Source: Flavisericum labens
Lineage (GTDB): Bacteria; Bacteroidota; Bacteroidia; Flavobacteriales; Flavobacteriaceae
Direction: 5' to 3'
Assembly (NCBI RefSeq): GCF_045446075.1
Contig: NZ_JBJJBQ010000004.1
Span: 1-64,000 of the forward strand
DNA: 64,000 nt
Each line of letters opens with the position of its first letter. The stretch's first letter is position 1. Both the position numbers and the translations under genes were made by a program. The notes below the pieces were generated by a model. That model ran no database searches. It was not told the origin of the DNA and was given only the letters and a program-made list of their open reading frames with translations. Positions 1 to 8,099 of this stretch are shown piece by piece.

Positions 1-82
1 ACAATGTTACCATTGTTCAGCTTTAATTTATAAATTTAATCCTTTAATAATCTGTATCGGTTATTTAGGACTAGACAGTACT

Positions 83-634
83 ATGAACAGCTATCTATCA
101 AGTATTTTAAAACAATTTGAATATTATAAAAGTCTTGGCGATAAAACTTTTAGTCAACTATCTTTTGATGAAATGCAATGGCAAGCTAATGAAGACTCCA
201 ACAGTATTTCAATTCTTGTAAAACATATGGTAGGAAACATGTTGAGTAGATGGACCAATTTTTTAACTGAAGATGGCGAAAAACCCTGGAGAAATCGTGA
301 TGATGAATTTATTGGTAGCTTTCAAACAAAAGAAGAACTAATCGCTGCTTGGGAAAGTGGTTGGCGTTGCCTTTTCAAAGCTATTAGGCCTTTAATAGTA
401 AAAGATTTAGAACATATTATCTATATAAGAAATGGCGGACATACGGTTCTTGAAGCCATTAACAGGCAACTGGCTCATTATGCTTATCATGTGGGGCAAA
501 TTGTATTTTTAGGCAAACTTTTAAAAGGCGCTGATTGGGTGTCATTATCCATTCCTAAAGGGGATTCTACAAAATTTAACAAGGAAAAATTCAACCAAGA
601 AAAAAGCAAGCGTCATTTTACAGATGATTTGTAA
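83..634 (+). CDS. DinB-like DUF1572 family protein
   Basis: A 183-residue soluble protein with the four-helix layout of the DinB/YfiT superfamily, DUF1572 branch. Three histidines sit where the family binds a divalent metal: His48 in LVKHMVGN, and His132 and His136 in QLAHYAYHVGQI. There is no signal peptide, so it is cytoplasmic. Members are thought to be metal-dependent thiol transferases or hydrolases, but no substrate is known for this branch. It stands alone and ends just before a shared hairpin terminator. The family call is secure; the function is not known. Confidence 0.85.
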   Translation: MNSYLSSILKQFEYYKSLGDKTFSQLSFDEMQWQANEDSNSISILVKHMVGNMLSRWTNFLTEDGEKPWRNRDDEFIGSFQTKEELIAAWESGWRCLFKAIRPLIVKDLEHIIYIRNGGHTVLEAINRQLAHYAYHVGQIVFLGKLLKGADWVSLSIPKGDSTKFNKEKFNQEKSKRHFTDDL

Positions 635-656
635 TATTCTTAATATTAGTAAAAAC

Positions 657-686
657 AAAAAAAGCCTTCAAATTTGAAGGCTTTTT
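657..686. terminator. Bidirectional rho-independent terminator
   Basis: A near-perfect inverted repeat (AAAGCCTTCAAA / TTTGAAGGCTTT) is flanked by A on the left and T on the right. It lies between two convergent genes and can serve both. Confidence 0.85.
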
Positions 687-701
687 GATTTTTATCAAAT
701 T

Positions 702-1628
702 CTATTTAGCATCCAAAGCCTTTGTGCTGATATAAGAAATCCCTCTTTCAATCATCCCTTCATCATTAAAATCGTGGGTGTACATGGCCGGTATTGTAAA
801 TTTCTTTTTATCAGACTTTCTGATTAGTTTAAAATTCCACCATGATTGAACGGTATAGTTGTCTCCAATCTCATAGTGCAATAAATCGGGGTATCCTACT
901 ACATCAATACTCTCAATAGTGTATTTTTCTAAGAATTTTTTATTGCGCTCCTTAAGCTCTTCCAAATTTATGCTTTGCCCAACAGGCATTTCAAGTCCCG
1001 TAAAACTAGCGTCATTAGCCATAAAACCATAAGCTTTTTCCATGTCATTATATTCAAAAGCAGCAAACATTCTACGTACTTTATTTATGTATTCATGCTC
1101 ATTGTATATGGTTCCATTAGATCGTGGAGATAAGGCAGCTCTGATATCATTTCCTATTGGATAATTATAATTAAGGGCTAACTCGATTTTATTATCATCA
1201 TTTAAGCGATACAAATTATGGACGGGCATTTCTATTTTAATGCCAGTTTTATCATGAACCCCTTTTAAATAATTCCATGTTTGCACCCAGATTTTACCAT
1301 CTTTATATTCAATGGCATCAGGGTAAGCCTCACCATGTCGTGTTAAACTAGTGTATGACACCCATTCCTTTCTGCTTTCTACCCATTTTAAAAAACTTTC
1401 CTTGTCTGATCCTTTTGAATCTTTATCCATAGTTGTTCCACTATAGGATTTAAAATCATCAGCTAAAAAACCAGCTACTTTTTCGGCATCACCCGCTACG
1501 TCTGCTTGCTGCATAGCTTCTACCGCTGTAATTGCAGGATGCTCAATATAAACGGTTCCGTTTTTTTTCTTTTGGGAATACATGACGACAGATAGCATCA
1601 TCATGGCAATAGTGACATGTTTTTTCAT
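702..1628 (-). CDS. Secreted SnoaL/NTF2-like protein
   Basis: A 308-residue protein with an N-terminal signal peptide (MKKHVTIAMMMLSVVMYSQ). The mature part looks like two successive NTF2/SnoaL-like cone domains, about residues 30-155 and 175-300. Each starts with an 'AVEAMQQADVAGDAEKVAGFLADDF'-like helix pair (the second is RRMFAAFEYNDMEKAYGFMA) followed by beta strands. Many exported Bacteroidota proteins of this sort have no known role. It is transcribed alone toward the shared terminator. The fold assignment comes from pattern only, and no catalytic residues can be named. Confidence 0.65.
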   Translation of the reverse strand: MKKHVTIAMMMLSVVMYSQKKKNGTVYIEHPAITAVEAMQQADVAGDAEKVAGFLADDFKSYSGTTMDKDSKGSDKESFLKWVESRKEWVSYTSLTRHGEAYPDAIEYKDGKIWVQTWNYLKGVHDKTGIKIEMPVHNLYRLNDDNKIELALNYNYPIGNDIRAALSPRSNGTIYNEHEYINKVRRMFAAFEYNDMEKAYGFMANDASFTGLEMPVGQSINLEELKERNKKFLEKYTIESIDVVGYPDLLHYEIGDNYTVQSWWNFKLIRKSDKKKFTIPAMYTHDFNDEGMIERGISYISTKALDAK

Positions 1629-1727
1629 TGTTAAAAAATTTGATTAGTTAATTAATATTTTAAATGTAACTAAAATAACTGAATAACAACGGCTTATATC
1701 ACTTTAATCTTACAAAGTTAAGGCAAC

Positions 1728-3014
1728 TTATTTTTTCTTCAACTTCTTCTTAAACGGTCTGATAATTAATCTTGCTTCTCTATCAAAACGCACATAATTA
1801 TATACCCAGTTTACAAAAACCACCATACGGTTTCTAAATCCTATTAAAAAGAAAAGGTGAACAAACATCCAAACATACCAAGCAAAAACGCCTTGAAACT
1901 TAAATCTTTTTAGATCTACAACGGCTTTGTTTCTTCCTATTGTAGCCATGGTTCCTTTGTCTTTATATTTAAAGGGTTGCATGGGTTGCTCTTCAATAAA
2001 TTTTAACATATTGTCACCCAGCTGATCGCCTTGCTGAATAGCTGGTTGTGCCATCATTGGCAAACCATTAGGAAATTCTTCGGTTACCATACAAGCTATA
2101 TCACCAATGGCAAAAACATGGTCATAGCCTTTTACTTGGTTAAACTCGTTAACCAAAATTCTATTGCCTGTAGTAATAAAATCTGCCGCATCCAATCCTT
2201 TTATAGTAGCTCCTTTTACTCCGGCCGCCCATACAACGGTGGCAGACTCGAACACTAAATCTGTATTTGTAGTTACAATTTTACCGTCATAATTAGTTAC
2301 TCGAACATTTTTCCAAATATTTACACCTAGTTTTTCCAAAAAGTCTTCGGCCTTTTGAGATGCCTTATCACTCATACCCTTCAGAATACAATCACCGGAT
2401 TGGATAATATGAATTTGCGCCGAGCGTGTATCCAAGTCAGGGTAGTCTTTCGGCAGAATACCTTTTTTAATTTCAGCCAAAGCACCTGCAAGCTCCACAC
2501 CGGTAGGACCTCCTCCCACAATAACAAAGTTCATAAGGGCATTGCGTTCATTTAAATCGGAAGTTAACAAAGCTTCTTCAAAATTTTCAAGTATTAAACT
2601 TCGTAAATTCAAAGATTGTGGCACTGTTTTCATGGCCATGCTGTACTTTTCTATTTCAGCATTACCAAAATAATTTGTAGTAGATCCCGAAGCAACCACC
2701 AAATAATCAAATTTTAGTTTGCCTATATCTGTAATTACTTTATTTTTTTTTGTGTTTATCTCTTCAACGTTGGCCAGTCTAAAGAAAAAATTAGGAAAGT
2801 CCTTTAAAATCTTTCTTATGGGATAAGCTATAGAATCGGGCTCTAAACCACCAGTAGACACTTGATATAATAAGGGTTGAAATGTATGGTAGTTGTGTTT
2901 ATCCAGCAGAACTACCTGCACTTCTTGCTTCGATAATTTTTTCGCGAGTGCAACACCAGCAAAACCTCCTCCAATAATAACAATTCGTGGGTAACTTGTT
3001 CTTGGTATATTCAT
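1728..3014 (-). CDS. Type II NADH dehydrogenase (NAD(P)/FAD-dependent oxidoreductase)
   Basis: A non-proton-pumping NADH:quinone oxidoreductase that feeds electrons from NADH to the menaquinone pool at the inner membrane. The FAD-binding Rossmann motif IIGGGFAGVALAKKL is near the N terminus and a second, NADH-binding motif VIVGGGPTGVELAGAL is in the middle. The C-terminal part holds an aromatic membrane-anchoring stretch (FAWYVWMFVHLFFLIGF). An upstream in-frame ATG exists at 3044, but the internal start at 3014 (MNIPRTSYPR) puts the FAD motif at the usual distance and is preferred. It is divergent from the lpd-type gene. Assignment to the Ndh-2 family is firm. Confidence 0.88.
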   Translation of the reverse strand: MNIPRTSYPRIVIIGGGFAGVALAKKLSKQEVQVVLLDKHNYHTFQPLLYQVSTGGLEPDSIAYPIRKILKDFPNFFFRLANVEEINTKKNKVITDIGKLKFDYLVVASGSTTNYFGNAEIEKYSMAMKTVPQSLNLRSLILENFEEALLTSDLNERNALMNFVIVGGGPTGVELAGALAEIKKGILPKDYPDLDTRSAQIHIIQSGDCILKGMSDKASQKAEDFLEKLGVNIWKNVRVTNYDGKIVTTNTDLVFESATVVWAAGVKGATIKGLDAADFITTGNRILVNEFNQVKGYDHVFAIGDIACMVTEEFPNGLPMMAQPAIQQGDQLGDNMLKFIEEQPMQPFKYKDKGTMATIGRNKAVVDLKRFKFQGVFAWYVWMFVHLFFLIGFRNRMVVFVNWVYNYVRFDREARLIIRPFKKKLKKK

Positions 3015-3120
3015 AAATTGATACTTGCAGCACAAAGGTAGCATAAAGATGCAAATTTAAGCAGCTCTAAATTCTTTATTAGAAATCGATTTCGTAAATT
3101 CGTAGCCTAAAATTAAACAC

Positions 3121-4497
3121 ATGAGTAAATACGATATTATTGTTCTGGGAAGTGGTCCTGGTGGTTATGTTACGGCCATTAGAGCATCGCAATTAGGTTT
3201 TAAAACCGCTGTTATTGAAAAAGAAAACCTTGGTGGTGTTTGTTTAAATTGGGGATGTATTCCGACAAAAGCACTTTTAAAATCAGCCCAAGTTTTTGAA
3301 TATCTGAAACATGCAGAAGATTATGGCTTAAACGTAAAAGACGCAAAACACGATTTTGATGCCGTTGTAAAGCGTAGCCGTGGTGTTGCCGATGGTATGA
3401 GTAAGGGCGTTCAGTTTTTAATGAAAAAGAACAAAATAGACGTTATTGAAGGGTATGGAAAGTTAAAACCCGGTAAGAAAGTTGATGTTGATGGAACTGA
3501 ATATAGTGCCGATAATATAATTATTGCCACTGGTGCTCGCAGTCGTGAATTACCAAGTTTACCACAAGACGGTAAAAAAGTAATTGGTTACCGTGAAGCC
3601 ATGAGCTTGAAAAAACAACCGAAAAAGATGATTGTGGTTGGCTCTGGAGCCATTGGTGTTGAGTTTGCATATTTCTATAGCTCTATGGGTACTGAAGTAA
3701 CCATAGTTGAATTTTTGCCAAATGTAGTACCTGTTGAGGACGAAGATGTTTCTAAACAATTAGAACGCTCCTTCAAAAAAAATGGAATAGACATTATGAC
3801 TTCAGCTGAAGTTACCAGTGTTGACACCTCAGGAAAAGGCGTAAAAGCTACTGTAAAAACCAAAAAAGGTGAAGAAGTTCTTGAAGCTGATATTATTTTA
3901 AGTGCTGTAGGTATTAAAACCAATATAGAAAATATAGGATTAGAAGATGTTGGTATTGTTGTTGACAGAGATAAAATTATTGTTAACGATTACTACCAAA
4001 CTAACATACCTGGGTATTACGCCATTGGCGATGTTACTCCAGGACAAGCTTTGGCTCATGTTGCATCTGCAGAAGGTATTTTATGTGTTGAAAAATTAGC
4101 AGGCCATAATGTTGAACCTATAGATTACGGAAATATTCCAGGGTGTACATATTGTACTCCAGAAATTGCCAGTGTCGGGTTAACCGAAAAACAAGCCAAA
4201 GAGAAAGGAATTGATATAAAAGTTGGAAAGTTCCCGTTCTCTGCATCAGGTAAAGCTAGCGCTGGTGGAAACAAAGAAGGTTTCGTAAAAGTTATTTTTG
4301 ATGCCAAATATGGTGAGTGGTTAGGTTGCCATATGATTGGTGCCGGTGTAACCGATATGATTGCCGAAGCCGTTTTAGGAAGAAAACTTGAAACGACGGG
4401 CCATGAAGTACTTAAAACGATTCACCCTCATCCAACAATGAGTGAAGCCGTAATGGAAGCTGTAGCTGCCGCTTACGATGAAGTGATTCATATATAA
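3121..4497 (+). CDS. lpdA: Dihydrolipoyl dehydrogenase (E3)
   Basis: This flavoprotein reoxidises dihydrolipoamide in the pyruvate, 2-oxoglutarate or branched-chain dehydrogenase complexes, with NAD+ as acceptor. The 458-residue length is typical. The FAD motif GSGPGGYVTAIRA is at residues 10-22. The redox disulfide is Cys41/Cys46 in GGVCLNWGCIPTK. The NAD motif is VVGSGAIGVEFAYF, and the C-terminal active-site dyad is in HPHPTMSE (His437 and Glu442). No other dehydrogenase-complex subunit is adjacent, so the complex it serves cannot be told from context. It is followed by a clear terminator. Confidence 0.95.
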   Translation: MSKYDIIVLGSGPGGYVTAIRASQLGFKTAVIEKENLGGVCLNWGCIPTKALLKSAQVFEYLKHAEDYGLNVKDAKHDFDAVVKRSRGVADGMSKGVQFLMKKNKIDVIEGYGKLKPGKKVDVDGTEYSADNIIIATGARSRELPSLPQDGKKVIGYREAMSLKKQPKKMIVVGSGAIGVEFAYFYSSMGTEVTIVEFLPNVVPVEDEDVSKQLERSFKKNGIDIMTSAEVTSVDTSGKGVKATVKTKKGEEVLEADIILSAVGIKTNIENIGLEDVGIVVDRDKIIVNDYYQTNIPGYYAIGDVTPGQALAHVASAEGILCVEKLAGHNVEPIDYGNIPGCTYCTPEIASVGLTEKQAKEKGIDIKVGKFPFSASGKASAGGNKEGFVKVIFDAKYGEWLGCHMIGAGVTDMIAEAVLGRKLETTGHEVLKTIHPHPTMSEAVMEAVAAAYDEVIHI

Positions 4498-4513
4498 ATT
4501 AGTATCTATTTAT

Positions 4514-4547
4514 AAAAAAATGCAACTCTTTTTGGGTTGCATTTTTT
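4514..4547 (+). terminator. Rho-independent terminator
   Basis: A stem AATGCAAC / GTTGCATT with a short loop is followed by six T, directly after the dihydrolipoyl dehydrogenase gene. Confidence 0.85.
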
Positions 4548-4562
4548 ATTTGTCTTTTCGCC

Positions 4563-5045
4563 ATGAAACAATATTTACCTCTAGTAGTCCTATTTACACT
4601 CAGTTTAAACGTATATAGTCAAAAAAAAGGTGTCATAAAAGCTGATTTTTCTGGTGTTCCAGAATACAATTTTTATCAGTTAGGCTATGAATTTAATATT
4701 CAAAACAATAATTCAATTGAAATTGGATTAGGCTACGGATCAGAACCCGATATAAACCTTTTCGGAATGAGCATTCAATCTCGATACTATCTTAACCAAA
4801 CTGCTCCCGAAGGATTTCATTTAGGACCTAGGGTTTTAGCTATTTACGCTCAGTCGAAAGAAACATCCTGGTATAATGGCAAACCAAATGCTTTTGGTTT
4901 CGAGCTAGATGGTATTTTAGGTCATCAATTTATAATAAGTAACTCGATTACGTTAGACCCTTATATTGGGGGTGGCGTAGCATTAGTAGACAATCAGGCC
5001 GTTGGTGGTTTTATTTGGGGCATTACGCTTGGCGTATGCTTTTAG
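4563..5045 (+). CDS. Small outer-membrane beta-barrel protein, unknown function
   Basis: A 160-residue protein with a signal peptide ending in LNVYSQ. The mature part is rich in alternating hydrophobic strands with Gly/aromatic turns (NNSIEIGLGYGSEP, PYIGGGVAL) and ends on a C-terminal aromatic residue (GVCF). This is the pattern of a small eight-stranded outer-membrane barrel. It starts only 15 bases after the preceding terminator and converges on aroQ. No specific family or ligand could be recognised. Confidence 0.6.
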   Translation: MKQYLPLVVLFTLSLNVYSQKKGVIKADFSGVPEYNFYQLGYEFNIQNNNSIEIGLGYGSEPDINLFGMSIQSRYYLNQTAPEGFHLGPRVLAIYAQSKETSWYNGKPNAFGFELDGILGHQFIISNSITLDPYIGGGVALVDNQAVGGFIWGITLGVCF

Positions 5046-5050
5046 TACGT

Positions 5051-5467
5051 CTATAAATAACTTTGAATCGCCAACTCATAGCTCTGCAATCCAAAACCTA
5101 AAATAACCCCTTTGGCATTAGGGGATATATACGATTGGTGCCTAAACTCTTCCCTGCCAAAAGTATTTGAAATATGGACCTCCACAACAGGAGTTTCGAT
5201 ACCTTTTATAGCGTCACCAATACCTATTGAAGTATGCGTATAGGCTCCTGCATTTAATATAACACCATCGTAACTAAAACCTACTTCGTGCAATTTATCA
5301 ATAAGTTCACCTTCAATATTCGATTGGTAATAACTTAACTCTACCTTAGGATATTTATCTTTTATTTGATCAAAAAACTCAGTAAACGTTAAACTGCCAT
5401 AAATATTTGGTTCGCGCTTACCCAACAAATTTAAATTAGGCCCGTTGATGATGATGATTTTTTTCAT
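5051..5467 (-). CDS. aroQ: Type II 3-dehydroquinate dehydratase
   Basis: It catalyses the third step of the shikimate pathway, dehydrating 3-dehydroquinate to 3-dehydroshikimate. The 138-residue size and motifs are those of the dodecameric type II enzyme: INGPNLNLLGKREPNIYG with the catalytic Tyr23, NAGAYTHTSIGI with the substrate-binding Asn/His region, and EVHISNTFGREEFR carrying the active-site His and the mobile-loop Arg. It sits between two unrelated membrane-protein genes, not in an aro operon. xerD lies about 1.6 kb away. Confidence 0.96.
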   Translation of the reverse strand: MKKIIIINGPNLNLLGKREPNIYGSLTFTEFFDQIKDKYPKVELSYYQSNIEGELIDKLHEVGFSYDGVILNAGAYTHTSIGIGDAIKGIETPVVEVHISNTFGREEFRHQSYISPNAKGVILGFGLQSYELAIQSYL

Positions 5468-5492
5468 GGAGTAAATATATAAAATAAAGAAT

Positions 5493-5519
5493 AAAAAAAC
5501 CGAAGCGAAAGCTTCGGTT
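5493..5519 (-). terminator. Rho-independent terminator
   Basis: The stem AACCGAAGC / GCTTCGGTT closes a GAAA tetraloop. On the minus strand it is followed by a run of T, so it ends the beta-barrel gene that begins at 6149. Confidence 0.85.
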
Positions 5520-5543
5520 CAAGTATAATGTTTATTGTTTTAC

Positions 5544-6149
5544 CTAAGGCATAAAAATAACACCAATATTAAAAGCCGAGGTGGCATTTGTAAGAGTAAA
5601 ATCGGCATCGATAATATTGATAAAACCGTTGTAACCCTGATATTGAATATAAAACTGAGTATCATTAGAAACATCAAACTTATAACCAATACCAACGCCT
5701 AGACCTATATCGAAAGTACTGTCTAATTGATCTTTAATATCAAATTCACCATCTGGCGTATCGGCCTTAGCACTTGCTAAAACCCCTAGGGTAGGTCCAA
5801 AATTGAGAAACCAATTTCTAGATGACCCAAAATGCCAATTAACGTGAACCGGCAGTGCGATATAATTTAATTTATCAATATAGTCGTTACCTCCCTGTGT
5901 AAGCTTGGTTCCTTTTGAATCATACAAAAGTCCTGTACGCAAACTCCATCGGTCATTAAAATAATATTCTCCCAACACACCAACATTAAAAGCTGTTCTT
6001 GTCTTGTTACTCAAATCTTCATTACTATAATAATTCGATAAGTTTAGCCCCAATTGAGGCGCCAAGGTAAAATCTCCTGAATCGTTTTGTGCATTAACAC
6101 CTGTAATTGCAAAAACAGATAAAATCGTAAGCAGTACTAGTATTTTCAT
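5544..6149 (-). CDS. PorT-like outer-membrane beta-barrel protein
   Basis: An outer-membrane protein of the small barrel family common in Bacteroidota (outer membrane protein beta-barrel domain, PorT-like). From the start chosen here, MKILVLLTILSVFAITGVNAQ is a clear signal peptide. The open frame extends upstream to 6227, but that part has no signal-peptide character, so the internal ATG at 6149 is preferred. The mature chain contains the typical 'LAPQLGLNLSNYYS' first strand and 'NVGVLGEYYFNDRWSLRTGLLY' hairpin. The gene is monocistronic, with its own terminator. The next upstream gene (6384-6890) encodes a shorter protein of the same type, so the two may be an old duplication. Ligand unknown. 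Confidence 0.78.
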   Translation of the reverse strand: MKILVLLTILSVFAITGVNAQNDSGDFTLAPQLGLNLSNYYSNEDLSNKTRTAFNVGVLGEYYFNDRWSLRTGLLYDSKGTKLTQGGNDYIDKLNYIALPVHVNWHFGSSRNWFLNFGPTLGVLASAKADTPDGEFDIKDQLDSTFDIGLGVGIGYKFDVSNDTQFYIQYQGYNGFINIIDADFTLTNATSAFNIGVIFMP

Positions 6150-6328
6150 AATCATTAAAATGTTTAGTTTAAAATTATGACAAATAAAAGCTATTTTTAA
6201 GACAAACGCTACAGAACAATCGGTCAATTTAGTAATTTGTTTAAGCTCAAATTTTAACTGAACTAAGAATCAACGAAATACAAATAAAAACTTCGCCGAA
6301 ATAAATTACTAAGCATCAATAACGCACT

Positions 6329-6355
6329 AAAAAAGGGAAGCAAAAGCTTCCCTTT
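6329..6355 (-). terminator. Rho-independent terminator
   Basis: The stem AAAGGGAAGC / GCTTCCCTTT with an AAAA loop has T residues on its minus-strand 3' side. It follows the beta-barrel gene ending at 6384. Confidence 0.85.
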
Positions 6356-6383
6356 CATATTAATTCTTGTTAAATCAGGAATA

Positions 6384-6890
6384 CTAAAACCTATATCCTA
6401 CTCCTACGAACAAACCACTTAGTTTAACTGAATATCCACTTGGCGCATCTTCAATTAGGTTAGCTAGCCCCAAGTTGTATCTTGCTTCAATAAAAAATTC
6501 TTCAGAAATATCATAAGATGCACCAGCCTCAAGACCATAATTTAAAGAGCTCATTCCATCCTCAGAATCGAGCATAATTCCTAAAGTTGGACCCGCTAGA
6601 ATATTGAATTCTTCAGAAATAGGAAATTTGGCCATCAATGGAATGTGGATTTGATCAAGGTCTTCTATTGAAACATAAAGCACCTCTGGTTGAAAGTTAA
6701 AAGATTCAGAAACTTCTATTTCCGCAAAAGCACCAATATAAAAACCTGTTTCAGAAACTGAGACACTAAACCCGTCTCCCTTAGTTTTAGCTGAAGCAAA
6801 ATCAGCTCCCGCTTTAACTCCAAAACTTTGTGCATTAACACCTCCAATTGCGAATACCGCAAAAATTGACAATAAAAATAGTTTTTTCAT
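6384..6890 (-). CDS. Outer-membrane beta-barrel protein (OmpA-like barrel fold)
   Basis: A 168-residue protein with signal peptide MKKLFLLSIFAVFAIGGVNAQ and eight predicted strands. It opens with SFGVKAGADFASAKTKG and ends on Phe (GVGYRF), the usual C-terminal outer-membrane signature. Its signal peptide closely resembles that of the neighbour starting at 6149 (FAITGVNAQ versus FAIGGVNAQ), which supports common descent. It has its own terminator and a 219-base upstream region shared divergently with xerD. No ligand or specific role can be inferred. Confidence 0.75.
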   Translation of the reverse strand: MKKLFLLSIFAVFAIGGVNAQSFGVKAGADFASAKTKGDGFSVSVSETGFYIGAFAEIEVSESFNFQPEVLYVSIEDLDQIHIPLMAKFPISEEFNILAGPTLGIMLDSEDGMSSLNYGLEAGASYDISEEFFIEARYNLGLANLIEDAPSGYSVKLSGLFVGVGYRF

Positions 6891-7112
6891 AATATATAAT
6901 GTTTTTAGTTTGATTATAACAAATTAACATTATTTTTTTGACAAAAACTATCGCACATACCTAGTTATTAACAATTATATTAACAAAATAAATTAAAATA
7001 CTCATATTCAAGTACTTTAAAACATAATTATTAACAATATCGAATAAAAATACGTAGAAACACGTATAGTGTTCCATAGATATATTAGCTTAATTTCTTT
7101 ATTTTTACCTTG

Positions 7113-8024
7113 ATGAAATGGGAAAACGCATTAAAAGATTATCAATTATATTTAAAGATAGAGCGTGGACTGTCCCCTAATTCCATTGATAATTATTCAC
7201 TCGACGTTAAGAAGTTAATTTCGTTTTTAGAAGACACTAATACCTTTTTATCCCCAGCTAATATAACAACAGGAGTTGTCCAAAAATTTATTTATGAAAC
7301 TGCTAAAACTGTTAATGCTCGGTCTCAATCACGTTTAATTTCAGGGCTACGGAGCTTCTTTGATTATATGGTTTTTGAGGATTATAGAAAGGACAATCCT
7401 TTAGAATTAATTGAATCACCTAAGATTGGAAGAAAACTACCTGATACATTATCTGAAAAAGAAGTAGATTCTATTATTGGGGCCATTGACCTTTTAGCAG
7501 AATACAACAATGTAAGAATAGGAGAACGCAACCGGGCCATATTAGAAACACTATATGGATGTGGGCTGCGAGTTAGCGAACTTATAAATCTTAAAATTTC
7601 CGACCTCTTTTTTGAAGAAGGTTTTATTAAAGTTACAGGTAAAGGTGACAAGCAACGTTTTGTCCCGATTGTAGATTTAACCCAAAGGTATATCAATATC
7701 TATAAAAATGAAGTCAGACCCAAAATAAACGTTCAAGCCGGCTATGAAGACACCTTATTTTTAAACCATAGAGGCAAGCAACTTACTCGGGCGATGGTAT
7801 TTACAATAATTAAAAAACTCGCTGAAAAAATTGGATTAAAAAAGAACATTTCACCTCATACTTTTAGACATTCTTTTGCTACCCACTTATTACAAAATAA
7901 CGCCGATTTACGCTCCATCCAATTGATGCTTGGCCATGAAAGCATTACCACGACTGAAATTTATGTTCATCTGGATAAAAGCCATTTAACGGAGGTTGTT
8001 GAAAAATTTCACCCTAGAAAGTAA
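7113..8024 (+). CDS. xerD: Site-specific tyrosine recombinase XerD
   Basis: A core-type recombinase expected to resolve chromosome dimers at dif. The SAM-like N-terminal domain covers about residues 1-90. The catalytic domain has all six residues of the family: Arg153 in GCGLRVSEL, Lys177 in VTGKGDKQR, His249 and Arg252 in SPHTFRHSF, His275 in LGHES, and the nucleophile Tyr284 in TTTEIYVHL. A TTG codon immediately precedes the ATG at 7113; the ATG is chosen. The chromosomal context (aroQ nearby, rny on the other side) and the 303-residue length fit the housekeeping XerD, not a mobile integrase. Confidence 0.92.
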   Translation: MKWENALKDYQLYLKIERGLSPNSIDNYSLDVKKLISFLEDTNTFLSPANITTGVVQKFIYETAKTVNARSQSRLISGLRSFFDYMVFEDYRKDNPLELIESPKIGRKLPDTLSEKEVDSIIGAIDLLAEYNNVRIGERNRAILETLYGCGLRVSELINLKISDLFFEEGFIKVTGKGDKQRFVPIVDLTQRYINIYKNEVRPKINVQAGYEDTLFLNHRGKQLTRAMVFTIIKKLAEKIGLKKNISPHTFRHSFATHLLQNNADLRSIQLMLGHESITTTEIYVHLDKSHLTEVVEKFHPRK

Positions 8025-8044
8025 CTACTAACCTATTTTCTGAA

Positions 8045-8078
8045 CAAAAAAAATCCAGCGTTATGCTGGATTTTTTTT
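8045..8078. terminator. Bidirectional rho-independent terminator
   Basis: The stem AAATCCAGC / GCTGGATTT is flanked by A on the left and eight T on the right. It lies between convergent xerD and rny. Confidence 0.88.
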
Positions 8079-8099
8079 ACTTATTATTTTTAAAATATT

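Noticed and set aside
7113..8024. Tyrosine recombinase as a sign of an integrated element
   Set aside because: Length, motifs and core-gene surroundings fit housekeeping XerD; no att repeats, tRNA or other mobile genes are nearby.
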